Source of the DNA: Haliclona indistincta
Lineage: Eukaryota > Porifera > Demospongiae > Haplosclerida > Chalinidae
Length of the DNA: 64,000 nucleotides
Reading direction: 5' to 3'
Assembly: GCA_964017065.1 (NCBI GenBank)
Contig: OZ024784.1
Coordinates: forward strand, 2,416,598-2,480,597
The notes under the pieces are model-generated. The model worked only from the letters and a program-made list of their open reading frames with translations. It searched no databases and was not told the DNA's origin. Below, piece after piece: positions 13,152 to 27,100 of the stretch. The stretch's first letter is position 1, and every line of letters starts with the position of its first letter. Made by a program: the position numbers and the translations under genes.

Positions 13152-13621
13152 TAAGAACTGCTACGTATACAACTAGATGAAATTATTTTTTTTTTTACTA
13201 GTTCTTGATAATTTCGTGAATTGACACTTGCAAATGGTTAACATAATATTTTTTATATAATTTAAAATAGGAGGACCTGTGTATAATAACATGAGTGATA
13301 GATAGAAGAAAGGAAAAGCGAGGTGATAAATTCTATGGATGAGTAGACACTTTTGACATAAATAAGATACAGAAATAGATAAACATGAAGAACAAGCCTA
13401 TTAGAACCTGTCGTAACGCAGATACAAAGTACAGTATAATATGATAGGCAGTGTTTGAATAAAGTACAAGAGGATCGGGAACATGTGATTGGTGAAATCT
13501 GATTGGTGGTTGGTCAGTAGTATAGTATGTGATAGGAGTACAAGGAGTGGGTAGAATAAAGTTAGTATAATATTATTGGCGTCAAAGTCGGTTTAACAGC
13601 AGTTTGGAGTTTGTCGTAGTG
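13152..13621. other. Convergent intergenic region, no gene seen
   Basis: About 470 bp of AT-rich sequence lie between the stops of DHCR7 and FBXO11. A T-tract follows the DHCR7 stop at 13185-13196. No ORF or RNA gene is supported. Confidence 0.4.
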
Positions 13622-16600
13622 TTATGATGTTGCAACGTTTTGTTGAACAGCTACGTTTGATTGGGCAGGTGTTGCACTGTGTGTGTGCTGTGATCGACTG
13701 CCTTTTGATGAAGAGAAGGCCTTGTATCCTGTGAGATGGCAGTCTCTCCCGAGTGCACCGGCACCACAATCACAAAAGAATCTGAACAGAAGGATAATTA
13801 TGTAAAATGAGCTGAGTGTGAGCAGGTGTTCTTACTGACCTATCGTGTCGGACGAATACAACCTGGTGGTCTTTATGACATGATTTAATGCAGTTGATGC
13901 AGATAGCGTCACTCTCATTCTGACTGCATGTCAAGCATCTGAAAAGCAGACGAAAAGTCAATAAATTTCTCTGACTGACATTCAATGTTGCACATACCTA
14001 TAAAAATCCTGCATTGGGTAGGAGTTGTCACCTGAGATGGAGTAGAGGCACTTGCCTACTCTCAGGGCATCCTCTAATGTCTTACGATTACCATACTCTC
14101 TATTGCCTGAAGACAAGAATCATCATAACTAGGAAGTGATTGATGTCTACAATAAATTACCAGAGAGAGTCAGAGTGACTCCTGTTGCGAGACAGATACC
14201 GTCAAAGTGGTTGTCGAAGACTTCGTTGTTCTCGATTACTCCGCCACCGAAGTTAGTGACCTCAACTCCAGCAGCTCGGCCGCCAAACACCCGATTGTGT
14301 CTCAAGATGGGCTGGCTTCCAGAGCTGATAAGAACACCTAATGCAGAAGGATATGAGTCTTTCCACAGCAGCAACAGTTGTTCTCAAGTACCTGTTAGAC
14401 TGTTGTTGAATATGTCGTTCTCCTCTAGGAGCCCACGACCATTGTTGAATATGCAGACACCACCTTCCTTGCCATTGTAGATCTTGTTTCTCCTCAGCGT
14501 GGGATTGCTGTCGGTCTTGATCCACACTCCAGCAAGTGCGTTGCCATAGATATCATTCTCCTCCAGTAAGCCCTCTCCTGATCAGTGAATAAAATTATTT
14601 CCGACAAATAATTCAATATTATCTTACCTGAGTTGTAGATGAGGACACCACCATTCTTTCCACCAAATATTTTGTTTTTCTTGATGTGAGGATTGCTGCC
14701 AGTTCTAAAGAATACCATTAGTATGTCAACCTACACATTGTCACAGAGCTGATACGTACCTGATCTGTATTCCTGAGAAGCTATGATTGTAGATATCGTT
14801 TTCTTCCAGAACTCCACCTCCGTTGTCGTAGAAATAGATTCCCACCTGCTTGCCGCTGTGGATGCGATTGTGACGGAGGATCGGTTGGCTGCCAGTAGTG
14901 ATCCAGACACCAGCCAATGCATTGGAGTGTATCTCATTGCCCTCAATCAGTCCAATACCATTATCATGCTGTAGGGACAAGATCATACTAATAATACTGC
15001 AACAAAAATATCATAATTTTCACACAAAAACAGAGACTAAATAGACTGAAGGTACTGACCACGTAGATTCCACCATGCAATCCGTGATGAATTTGGTTGT
15101 TTCTGATAATGGGATTACTACCGGTTCTGATCTGCACGCCAGCCAATGTGTTGCCTGAAAATATCATCACGATAATCTCATTTGCAACACTGCTGATGTG
15201 TCTGTTTACCATGAATGTTGTTGCTCTCCAAAATTCCACGACCGCCGCCAAAAAAGTACACTCCTCCTTGTAGTCCACCAAATATTTCGTTGTCTCGCAT
15301 TGTAGGGCTACTCTCACTGGTAATCCACACGCCAGCATAAGTATTAGCATAGATCTTGTTCTCAATAAACTGTCCTCGCCCCTAAATTCAAAATAATTGT
15401 TATGATACAGGCATGAATAGAAAGATAGAGAGAGCTTACTCGATCATGGACGTACACTCCACCAGTTGATCCGTGGTGAATAGAGCAGCGGAAGATGATA
15501 GGATTAGCATCGTTCTTAATTTCGATACCGGCGATTCTGTTCCTGTGAATATCATTCTCTTCTAAGAGACCCTGTGACCAGGAAGTACAGTAATGTGTGA
15601 ACGTGAGTCTCTTCTCATGCGTACCTGTCCTTCCTGGAAGATAAAGAACCCCACATCTTTCCCATGATGCACTTCGTTTCTTCTGAACATCGGAGAGGCA
15701 TAGTTTTTGATCCATACTCCGGCTAGCTTGTTGCTGTGAATACTGTTGTGCTCAAAACGTCCCTGAGACACAAAAATAAGATTTAGAAATAGAAAGCTAC
15801 TATCATTTTAGTATTACCTTTGCATGGTCGTCTACAAATATCCCAACGTTATTAGCGTTAGCGACAGTGCAGTGTGTGACAGTAGGCTTGGCTTCCTTGC
15901 CATGAACATAGACACAAGAACCACCTGGATATAGATAGAACAGAATTTAAACTATACCGCACTGATCAAATTTTGTACTAAGACACTAGCTAGAGCTGTA
16001 GAATGGCTCACAGTATGATGTGTTGGTGAGATGACAGTTGTGAATGTATGGCTGAGCTCCCTCTGGCACTCTGATACAGTAGTGACGCACACTGGGCAGG
16101 TCATCGGGTGCATCAAACTAGACCAAGATAATGATGCAACTATAGAGACTGGAAAAGGGTGTTCGCATACCTTGATCTCCATATTGCAAATGGCGGCATC
16201 AGATGTGAACTTGCCCACTTCAATCACAGTTTGACTTGAATTGACTAACAACACTTTCTCAGGTCCTGCGCATCAAACCAGAAACACGATAAGTTAAGTC
16301 TAATATTATATTTTTATACAAGCTACCTCTATACAAACACAATAATTAATCAGACATTAAGTAATCGTGAACAAGGATATGTGGTAGCAGCTGGCTTCAC
16401 GGACTAGTGACTGACCCTAATACAGCTGTTCTATATTAATATAGTGCTAATAACAGGCAACCTTTACTCTTTCATCTCCACAAATCATTATCTATCATGC
16501 AGTACACACCTGTTCAACATCAATAATGCCGGCATGCAAAATCAGTTATTTGATAACTTTCAAATCTCAGTTACAAGCTTATCAATTATACTTTTGGCAT

Positions 16601-19547
16601 TCACTTGGATGCTTGGAGTGATATATGGAACCAAGTGTCAACAGATTTGAATGTGGAGATGGCTTGTGTGTGCATGACAGAAGCTTTAGAAAGTTGATCC
16701 TCTTCCTGGGGACTAGTTAAGTCATGGCATGTGGTTTGCAAGCAATGATATTCATTAGTTAAATGAGTGAGTAGTTCAAGCCCTACACATCCTTTGAAAC
16801 TAGCCCAAATGAACACTTGATCCTAATCAGTCACTACCACACTAAAGTATTATGACCAGAGGCAACAACACTATTGCGGCAACCTCTCACCTGCTCCAAT
16901 TAGTGATACAGGTCGATCCAACAGCACCGTCTCATTGTAGACACCAGGATGCACCAGTATACGCTCTCCTTTAGAACTAGCCACAATTGCTGATGAAATG
17001 GTTGGATAGTACTAGATTGGAAAAGAAAGGTCAGTTATTTTTGCATTCATAATAGAAAAATCATTAGCTCCCACAGTTGTTTTCCTCACCTTGACATCTG
17101 GTGCTTCTCTTCTCAATGAATGACTGGTTGATAGGTTAGCAATCCTGGGTAGCACGTGTGTACAGCCATGCTGTTCAGAGAATAGAATAGAAATCATGAG
17201 TTGATATAATCACACAATAGACATCCAACTGATAACAGATCAACACATACCATGATAGAGAACTGCTGTTTCCACGGCAGTTTTTCGGGTGAACTGGTCT
17301 GACTGGAGTCAAGCGAGGGCACAATGTAGGCGTGATCCATCTCAAATACTCGTTGAAACAAGTCTCTCCTGAAAATGAAAAAAATTTGTAAAAATTGGAT
17401 TCCAACATACAATAAAAATCTATTATTACTGTAGTACAATAATTTTTAGTAGCAGTAGTATTATTATAATTTTACTGATTATTATAATTTTACTGGTTAT
17501 GTCTATCTCACCATAATGATTGCATATTGCTGACTTCATTGAACCGCTTGCAGACCTGTGCAATGCGGCACAGCTCTTTCTCTCTCAGGTAGGAGAAGAT
17601 GTGCATGAGCACTTCAGTGGGTAGCACTTCTTGAAAGAATCCCATTCCTGCTGGAAAGAAGAAAGAGAAAGAGAGCTTCAAAAGCTGTGCATGCTGATGC
17701 AAGTTACTGCAGCCAAATGACCGTGTAAACTAGAGAAAGTATGAATACAATTAATCAGAAATCAACACTTTTTTGACTACTCAGCAGTCGGCTCATAAAC
17801 AGCTTCAAAATCATAATTTTGACGCTACAGTCTGCCTTTGATAACAATATTGAATTAGAGTGCATGTCAAAATACAAACCAGATTTGAGCTTGAAACGCA
17901 TTTTTCAAATAAACTTGGACACAGCTACAATAGTTACATGAGATAAGTAATATTAACTATTATAGAATAACATTATAGTAAATTCCTTCACTGAGTTATA
18001 TCACAGTGATGAACAAAAGTTGAGCTACACTACAAATTACCATTTCCTGCTAGGTGTGTGGTACAAGCATATCTTTAATACATTAGAAAGTACATAATAC
18101 ATGTGTAATACATGTGTACTGGACAGGTATAAGTGTTAGGTGGATCCGTCAAGTACAGAATCTTAACAGCAGGTACACTGCTGCGACAGACATAACCCCG
18201 CCCACAATCTGCCCCCTCACTGCATGCTACCTAACAACAGGTTGCTGCTTTCTCACATAATAGGAGAGCGTGTCACAACCAATCCTATCAACTTGATTCA
18301 TGATGCACCTATCAATGGATAATAGCACACTGACACTCCCTCATGGCAACAGCACAGGGCTGTTTGGATTACAGCAAGATGACTGATTTGAAGCCAAGTG
18401 CTATGCAGCCTACTCTAAAGTCAACTTTCCCACTTGATTTGTTTGGGCAACCACCTGTGCTCCTCCCAACTGAATGAGACAAGGATAAGTGCTGATCAAG
18501 CACTTGGAACACTTTAGACACTTAGATATCTCTCTCCTTCTCCTTATTGATATAGTGCATGCCTTTATTCTTAGTTTTACACAAGATTAGCTAACGAACG
18601 AAACTCAAGTGTGCTCATTCAACCAATTAGATGTAAAGTGTCTATATAGCATGGCTTACAAGATGAATGCATATTGAGATGTTGACTCACCCTCTGTTCC
18701 ACGAGACTGTCCGGCCCACCTTTTCTTCCTTATAGGCACCTGTGGTATCACACATAGTCAGTATTGAATAGAATCAGGTTTGCAGACGAAAGACAATGAA
18801 GAGAATAGAGAGGATGAGGGCACTGTGTTTGTCAAATTATCTAGTGGTCATATTCAGGTTCTTAGTGGATATATACTTGAGGTGCTAAACACACATTCAC
18901 ACAAGCACACTTAAATGCGAATAAGCGCATACACACAAACTGATGTAAACATGAACGATTATTCACATTCTCTCTTTACTCGGACCTCTTATTGCAATTA
19001 CAATGGATCGGTGCATATTGTGTGTTTTGATCAGAACAGTCTAACAGACCATGAAACTCGTGTTTCATATTCTAACAACTTGATGCATCGCCAGTCAATA
19101 GGCATTTAAGTTTACTTGTTTCAAAGTGAGGGGAGCAGGAAAGACGAAGGGTGTTATAGTTAGGGGGTTATAGTTAGGGGGTTTTGATGACTGAAGAAGT
19201 CAAAACAGTTTTAGAGGCATTAGCACGTGCTGTGTTGGTCTCTGTTGAGAGAGTTAAAGTCGAAAACATTATTAAAAACGCATATTGGATTTAACTCACA
19301 AAACACAACTTACTACTATGCTCATGTTATGTCTAACAAGTCATTTGTTCAAATCTCCAATACAGCTACCCACTATATATACACAATTATTCACTGGGGA
19401 TTGGACACAAAAACATGCTACCGATACCACAAGGGGTATCACAGGTAACAGAGAGGGTGTGTGTGTGTGTGTGTGAGTGGGGCAACTTACTGCATCATAG
19501 AGTCGAGGTCTCTTTACCCCAGCACAACTAGAAACTGTCTCTTCCAT
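13622..19547 (-). CDS. FBXO11: F-box only protein 11 (SCF substrate receptor)
   Basis: About twenty short minus-strand exons can be chained from the Met at 19547 ([19 protein letters not shown]) to a TAA at 13622-13624. In order they give an Arg/Lys-rich N-terminus ([11 protein letters not shown], exon near 18740), an F-box ([19 protein letters not shown], 17653-17513), and a long run of parallel beta-helix (PbH1/CASH) repeats. The repeats recur as LEENDIxxN, LAGVWIxxxSNPxxRxNxI and HHGxxGGVYV between about 17012 and 14150. The C-terminus is a UBR-type zinc finger ([20 protein letters not shown], then [11 protein letters not shown]). This architecture is specific to FBXO11, a cullin-1 ubiquitin ligase receptor (BCL6 and CDT2 are vertebrate substrates). 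Introns at 17654-18690 and 18741-19489 hold nothing recognisable. The exon-repeat correspondence is imperfect. Confidence 0.93.
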
Positions 19548-20386
19548 TTACTGAGCTGCAGAGCAAAGATTGATTATAATCCAGTATACTACCAATGCCT
19601 CTTTAAGGTTCAGTAAAGCACCTTCTTGCAGTTGTTTATATAACGCTAACATCTCCTTGAAAAACGCCATTTTAAAGTAAGCGGCAGACAATGAGACAAG
19701 CATATTCGAGAACCACGACATGCATGTGCATGCTACAACGGCAGCTATTTTGCAGCATTAGCGTGCGAGTCGGACCAGGAACGTCCTTACCTTTACGAAA
19801 ACTACCAGCATGCACAGGTAAGTAGAATAGAAAAGTGACTGCTGGACAGCGCAGCTGTTCTGAACTTCAAGTATTTCCGATGTCAATCGCTTGCTGTTTA
19901 ACAAACTTTGCTTCCGTGCTTTGCTCTGCTAGTCGTCTCGGGCGACTCCGATCCGCTTTGCGACCAACAGACTACTTGAACAATACACAGGAGAGTTGAA
20001 TTACACTCACCGCAGAGAAGCGCCTCCTTGCTGTCAAGATCAGGGATTGTGTAATGGGTGTTGCTCCGGCACCGCGAGTGGTTGTGGGCAGTTCGGGACT
20101 ACTGAAGCGTGTGTTTCTTCAATGATTGCAGCCCACTTGCGGGTTTCCACAAGCCGATGTAATTAACGCTCCTGACTCTTCTACCTGAACACTTTGTGGT
20201 TTCCACGGTGTGGGAGAAGTGGAGATCGAGTGGTGAATATGATCAAATCGCAACTGGAGCACTGATCAGGCTTTGTTCTGTTTGCGTAAGGACACGAGAG
20301 TTTACAGCATGTAATTGAAATTTGAACTTCCCGCATTATCAGTCACTAAGGTACTCATTGGCTACCAGTCACAGACCACCTCTGCA
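19548..20386. other. Upstream region of FBXO11, no firm gene
   Basis: About 840 bp upstream of the FBXO11 start are moderately GC-rich, with a CAGGTAAGT splice-donor match at 19816-19824 on the + strand. That donor may belong to a 5' UTR exon of a plus-strand transcript reaching 20387. No protein-coding feature is convincing. Confidence 0.3.
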
Positions 20387-20823
20387 ATGGTTGCCATGGA
20401 CGCTCGTGGTTTTGCAAGGTGCTATCACCGCGGCAGTCCAATGGCGACCAAGTGCAGGCAGCGGGACAAAAACGTAAGGGGCTTATACGCGCAGTTTCTG
20501 AGGGAGAATCCTAAGCTGCTCAACGAACCTATCTGCAACGTGGCGTCTCCTGCTGGTGCTGCAGACGATACGATCAGTGCTGCTACGTGCATGCAATGGC
20601 CGACCGAAACAGAGAACAGGACAGAAAAACAAGTGTTAGTTTGATTCTGGCTCTTTCTTTTTCAAGAGTGATATTATTTTTACCCTAATAATCCATGCAT
20701 AGTTCCTACAGTCAAGACAGCACGAGCAGGAGTGATTACAAGCCCCACCCATCATTCCTGGAGACTCAAAGACTATGCGGTCAACCACAGTCAACAATCA
20801 AATCAGTGTTAGGTGTGACATAA
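20387..20823 (+). CDS. Hypothetical small basic protein (doubtful)
   Basis: This is a possible two-exon gene: ATG at 20387, donor near 20634 (GT/gttagt, non-ideal), exon 2 from 20703 to a TAA at 20821-20823. The first exon has moderate codon quality and encodes a basic, Cys-containing stretch (RGFARCYHRG, then RQRDKNVRGLYAQFL). Exon 2 would add a Ser/Gln-rich tail. An alternative is read-through to a TGA at 20643. I recognise no domain, signal peptide or membrane span. It lies between the divergent FBXO11 promoter and the 3' end of the NOTUM-ABCG gene. It may instead be part of a noncoding transcript. Confidence 0.35.
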
Positions 20824-21149
20824 CTGTACTGTCTAATACGACAGTGTCTATACGAGTCCTTACAGAACCAGATGCAACACAAACAAGCAAGTTTACAGAA
20901 AAGATATCTTTCAAGCATCAATACAACTGTCGTACAGACCCAAATGAGCCATTGAGAGGGAAGGTGCGTTGACTGTCAAGCAAATAATGAATGATAACAT
21001 GCTTCATCTTTCCTTTCTGCAGCTTCACGGAACTTTTGTATGCAACTAGATTGAGTCATCACAACAAAAATAATTATATTAATAATAGTTGCAGGGTAAT
21101 AAAATGAATTATTATTAATGACAGAACCTTAGATTATTTTGTAAACAAG

Positions 21150-24100
21150 TCAAACATCAGTCTCTTCAAGTGGTCCATGTGATGGGCTGCGGATGCCACG
21201 TAGCATTGGTGAGGTTGGTATTAGAACTAGTGATTCTGTTGGAGAATGTAGCCTCTTAGAATACAATAGAGGCGAGGTTGGAACTAGTGCGAGTGGTCTC
21301 AGTGGTCTTAGTAACACTGGGGACTTTAATTCTTCTTTCTTCATTTTTGTCTCACATTTTCTTTCGCTCCCAGTTGGCATGCAATCTTTTTCTTCTTGGC
21401 AAGATCCACTCAGTTGTTTAGAAGAGGGTTGAGCAAAGTAGAATACTGAGTTCCTGACACTGTATGGTGACTGGTCCAGGGCTCCAGTGGCAACACTTTC
21501 AGAGCTTTGTCCAGTAGGATGTAACAGATTCTGTGGCTTGGCAGTGGTACTTGGTAGCTGAGGTAAGGAGCAGTCCTGGTTATCTTGAGAAACCACCACT
21601 GTTACTCCAATGGACCCACTTCCTTCTTCATTGGTAGGCTGTCTGGTGACACCTCTGATATTGGTTGAGTGGGCGAGCTGGCTTGTTAGTATGGAAATGC
21701 AAGTGCTTGGGAGGTTTTCATTGTGGCCACAATAAAGCAAACCGTGTTGCTCCTTTGTACTCACTTGGGAACTATTGTCATCAGCCACACTACCATTGTC
21801 AACACTAATGTTGCAATCAGTGTTGATAGGAGAGATAGATGAGTCATCCAAACTAGAGCCCTCTTCTAATATTGCATCCATAATGGGAAGCAAGTGGTGT
21901 GGCGAGGAAGGCACACAGCATTTCTTATAGCCATCATCCTCAGCTGGTGGAACGATACACAGCACTGGAATTGACTTTTGAGGGGAATCTGGGAATACGA
22001 AATGTTGTGGTTCCACTGCAGTTGACGTGTCCTGTCGATCACTGTACTGTTGTGATGAAGACAGTGTGGATGATGGTGTTGACTGATTATTACCAGAACT
22101 GTCTTGAAGCGTCAAAGCAAAGTTGTGACTACCTCTTCGTCTTCTCTTGAACAGTGACAGATCATTTGATGGATCTGGAGACGCTGCACTCTCATCATCA
22201 GAAATCGGTATAACTATACTCTCCAGCTTTGTGGTAGTTTCAAAGTTAATATGACTTCCTGAATTCTCTAAAGAGTGATCAATACATATTCCAGGCCGTG
22301 GATCATTCACTAAACTAGTAACACTCAATTCATGCTGGTAAAATGGAGAGTCACCAGCACCTCCAAAAGCATCTCGCTCAATTTTGCTCCACTGCTGTAG
22401 TCTCTTTGCCAGAAGTACTTGTGTCGGAGTCTGCTCACCCGATGCGCTGGTTTGGGCACCGCTAACATGCCCTAATAAAGAACTTTTCCTAGATTCGAGG
22501 GTATTTCTTCGTAAGGAAATTCTTTTCCCAGGCTTCCACAGCTCGTGACTCTCTCCTTCATGAAGAAGAATAGATGACGTGATGCCGTACTCATGATCAT
22601 CGGATTGTAGACTTAGCCTTCCAAACGATAACCTGGAAATGTCGGTTGTACGCCGAGGTCTTGATTTTTCCTCGTAGACTACAGACCCAGCAGAGTTGAA
22701 TGATAAAGAAGACACTGGAGAGAGAGGCACACTGTTGTCTTGCAAAACCACATTGTTGGTCAGTGGACCAATGTTGGGGGTAGAATAATCTGGAGGTGTT
22801 TTCCTGTTGGTGATAATGTATATACACTATTAGTGATCATAACACACAACAAAAACAACTATTTGACACTATCTGATAATAATACCAAACATTTTACATG
22901 ATTATACCTGAATCTCTTTTTCAGGTAAGTAGTTAGACGAGGCAGAAGGTAGGAATGGCGAACAGCAAGTGAGAACCAGGACAGCAGTAGAAAGAAAACG
23001 GTCATTCCCAGCAAAATCTGCAGTTTGTAAAGTGATGTAGGCGTGGTTATGTGAATCGACTTACGGTAACATGAAAGTAAGGATTGATGTGATGGAGGCT
23101 GAAATAAGTGAGCACATATCGAGCGGACGAAGGATAGCACTCGATGGGAGAGTCATATGGACACTTGTTTGACAAATCCTGCAACACTACTCTGGCAATG
23201 GCTGAGAAACCATAATAGGTTGGGTTGATGTAGAACAACCACTTGTACCTGAAGATAAGCAGTGAAATCAAAGTTTCGCTTTCATATGACACGAAGTGCT
23301 ATCTAGGAAAGATAAGGGCTTGTGTATCACCATTGTTTTGAGAGAATGCATCAACATCGGGCGTCATAACAAATCAGCGTTATCGTACCATCAATATTGC
23401 CCATAGTACTGTGCCGGGTTTCTGAGCACATGCTCCCAACATTAGCTTTGATGTGTTTCTATAGCAACAGTCTTTTGAAGGTGTTCCCATCATGAGAACT
23501 GACACACGATACATACCCATACCACAAATTGATTGATTCGCTCTGAACATGAACTTGTGGCTTACACTAGCAGTAACTCTAGTACCTTATAGAGTACTAG
23601 ATTGATAATATGTTATGTATAGGTGTCTGCCAAAGAGCCTGAGGTTAGCCAGAAGATAAACACAACAAACTTGGTTGTGGTGACAACGATACTAATGATA
23701 ATAAAGTGGCGATATACATTAATGGAACTAGGATAGAACCCACACAATTCTCACGGCCACCTGGTCCCCTGCATAGCAGCTAAACAAGGCAGTTACTAGT
23801 GATGACTACTACAACTGGTGAACATGAGATGTGAGTATTATTATGACCACTCCTCTTAGATCAGTCAACCATACAACCAGAGCAGACATAGCTAGTTTCA
23901 CTGGTTTCTTATTACTAAGAGTGCATGCACCTACATAGAAGATTGTACGGCCACATCCTTTAGAGGGTTAGTACAGTGGACACGTAATTACTGTGTGCAT
24001 GTTCAATGTTGTTACTATACATGTCTCTTTCTCGGTAAACAACTGTTATCGTGATTATTAGTTATCACAGCAAAGTACTTAGAGGTGCTCACCATAAGGG

Positions 24101-27100
24101 CATTAGGTTAGGTGGCACAAAGAAGCCTCCCGCAAACCCAGCAATGGCTGATAGAACGGGAGAGACACGATGAGCGTAGGTCGGTATGGAGGTGATGACA
24201 CTCATGAGCAGAGCTATCCAGGCTTGATTGAGAATGATGCTAAATGCGACCACTTGAAGAAAGACATAGACATTGTACTCTGAGTATGGAACAGCCTTTG
24301 TGTGCAGGAGAAGAAAACAATAGTAACAAACAAAAATGATAGCCTAGCTCGTACTGAAGACAACATGAATGACTAGTGCAATAACATTAACGCATACCAG
24401 CAGATATATTGATGTTGCACAAAATAAAATTGGAAGGGCACTAAGTGACGAAAACCGTATGAATGCTTGCAGAATAACGTGAATGGGTTTTCCAATTCCG
24501 TCGGAGAACTCTAGTGCAAAAATCTATAGAATTCCAAACAAACACATGAGATAACAAATTCCACAGTCAATGGTGACTAGTAGAAACATTTGCACAATTG
24601 AAATTATGGATTCACCTCCAAAGCAGGAGAAAGGTATCCATAAATTAAAGGAAAGAGGAACAATCCACTAGCACAACTGAACACGCCTAGCCCCGATAAG
24701 ACTAGAGTAACATTCTGTGTCTGAAAGTAGACGGTACCTGTGCGTGGGGGAGATAAGGTGTCTTAGCAATGCAAGTAACAAATCCAATAACCAGGACCAC
24801 ACAACACCATTCGAGTTAGATGAAATTGATGAAATTGACCAACTAGTCAATACATCGGTAAACACATTTTGTTGAATTACTGAATGACAGCCAATTGAAA
24901 TACCTAGCAGAATCCCGTAGACTGCAAAGATCACTGGCAGATAGAGTGTTTGTCCTATGTTTGCTCTCTTCATGGCTCGAGATTCAAGGGCTATAATGTG
25001 ATTTAGGAATCCTCCTCTTTCAGTGGTATTATTACTAGAGGGATATAAACACATCAAGTGAAGGAAGTTAGGACTAGGGTCACTAACCTCTTTTGTTTGT
25101 TGGATCCAGTCTCAGTTCCGTTCTTACCTTCTTCGATGGCTCTGCACACAGCAACACGCTCTTGAGTGCAGTTATAGTAGTTGAGAATAGCAACACGGCA
25201 GTCCTCACTACCCAGCATATCCATTATGGTATCTACACAGACACAAGAAGGTGCCAATGTATGAACTTAACACCATGCAGCTAACCAGCTGGGTTCTTTG
25301 AGTCCATGGTATGTAATCTCTTCACTGTGAGTGTAGCCTGCAAATGGGCTTCTACAAAGAACTCGTAAGCCTTTTCAGGCACCCCGTGATAAGCTACCTA
25401 CACACCATGATCAAATAAAAACAGTCAACACTAGCACTTTACACAGTATAGTTAGACTCACTTGTCCCTGGCAGAGGAGGATGATTTTGTGAAACATGTG
25501 AAATATCTCGAGTCGTGGTTGGTGGATAGTCAGAATGACTGCTCTGTTAGAGCCAGCCAGTCGATTGAGATAGGTCAGCAGCTCAAGAGAGGAAGAAGCA
25601 TCAAGACCTGCAATCAATATTTGTTATGTCTCGCAGTGCTTGCAAGTGTGTCTTACTCACCCGATGTTGGTTCATCAAGAAATATCATGCTTGGTAGATT
25701 GATGAGTTGCAAGGCTACACACAATCTTCTCTTCTGTCCTCCACTGAGTCCTGGACCAACACTACCACCCACTGGAGTGTTAGCAACAGCTTTGAGCCCA
25801 GTCTGCAGTATAGAACATGCAGTATCATAGCAATGCAGTACTACAGTGGTTACTCAGTGACATTTCTACCTCAACAATGATCTGCTCAACTCTCTCCAGT
25901 TTGTCTCGCATTGGTAACTTTTGGGGCAAACGCATCTGTGCAGCAAAGGTCAAATTCTCTCTGACGGTCAATTCACTATAGTACGGTGTCCCCAGCTGCA
26001 GTACATAGCCAGTATGGGTGATATACCAGTCCTGATTTGACTCCAGAGGTACACCATTAACGAAAATCTCTCCTTTGTAGTTGCCAGTATTTCGTCTTCC
26101 AGCTAGCAAATCCAGCAGTGTTGTTTTTCCGCAACCTGGACATATCATAAACATCAGAAATTGTTCAAAAATGATTTTTAATAATACCTGAAGGGCCCAT
26201 TATAGCTACCATCTCTCCTGGATTGAAATAGGCAGAAATTCCTTTCAAAATCTCTTTCTTTTTATTGGATTTGCTAAATTTCTTTTTCAGAATCTTTTTG
26301 AATTTAGAGCACTTGCTCATTTGCTGTTGTTGTTCATATTGCCGCCGAAACTGCTGGAGTTGACTGACCATATCTAGAACATGTGTGTGTAGGTATACAG
26401 CTAAAGATTGTGACGAGGGCAGTAACACACCGTTCATATCGCCACCTCTATTGTTATTATCATCAGAATTGCAAGCTTGAAAGTGACCAGCTGTTCCAAC
26501 ACTGCGCCTGCCCCTTCCTCTTGGTCGTTGTTGCTGTTCATATTGTCGTCGGAACTGATGGATTGCGCTGACCATGTCTACAGTGTGTGATAGCGCTAGA
26601 GGAGAGGTACATCAGCAGCATACCGTTTGTATCACTAGTTTCATCATTGTCATCATCATCAGGGTTGCAGGCTTGAACGTGACTAGCTCCAACACTACGC
26701 CTGGCTCTCCCTCTGCTCAACCCTGGCGGTTGTTCCTCATATTGGTTTCGGAACTGATCAATTGCGCTGACCATATCTACAGAGTGTTAGCATGAAATAG
26801 CTAGAAGTGTACAGCATTAATGCTGACCAGTTTCCTCCTCCTGTTCATTAGATTGAACTTGCCTCGATCTCCTCCTACGATAACCCTCTGACCCTCTTCT
26901 TGATGTCGTGCTGTTACCGCCATCACTACCAGCTGATAATGAGAGGAGACGTTTGTATCTTTGAGGTCCGGTAGCACTATTTGCAGCTCGCTTGAGTGCA
27001 GACTTGGAGAGAGTCACAGAATATCTAAAAATGAGATATATATATTAGCTCTTTAACTTGCAATGTAGAGTATTGCTTTTACTTGATGTTTAGACAAGCT

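Noticed and set aside
19155..19188. Two copies of GTTATAGTTAGGGGG, telomere-like
   Set aside because: Only two copies and not TTAGGG; a chance short repeat inside an FBXO11 intron.
20775..20972. Open frame with Asn/Thr-rich sequence on the plus strand
   Set aside because: It overlaps the doubtful orphan in another frame. It can be spliced to a short end at about 21047, but there is no domain or start context to support it.
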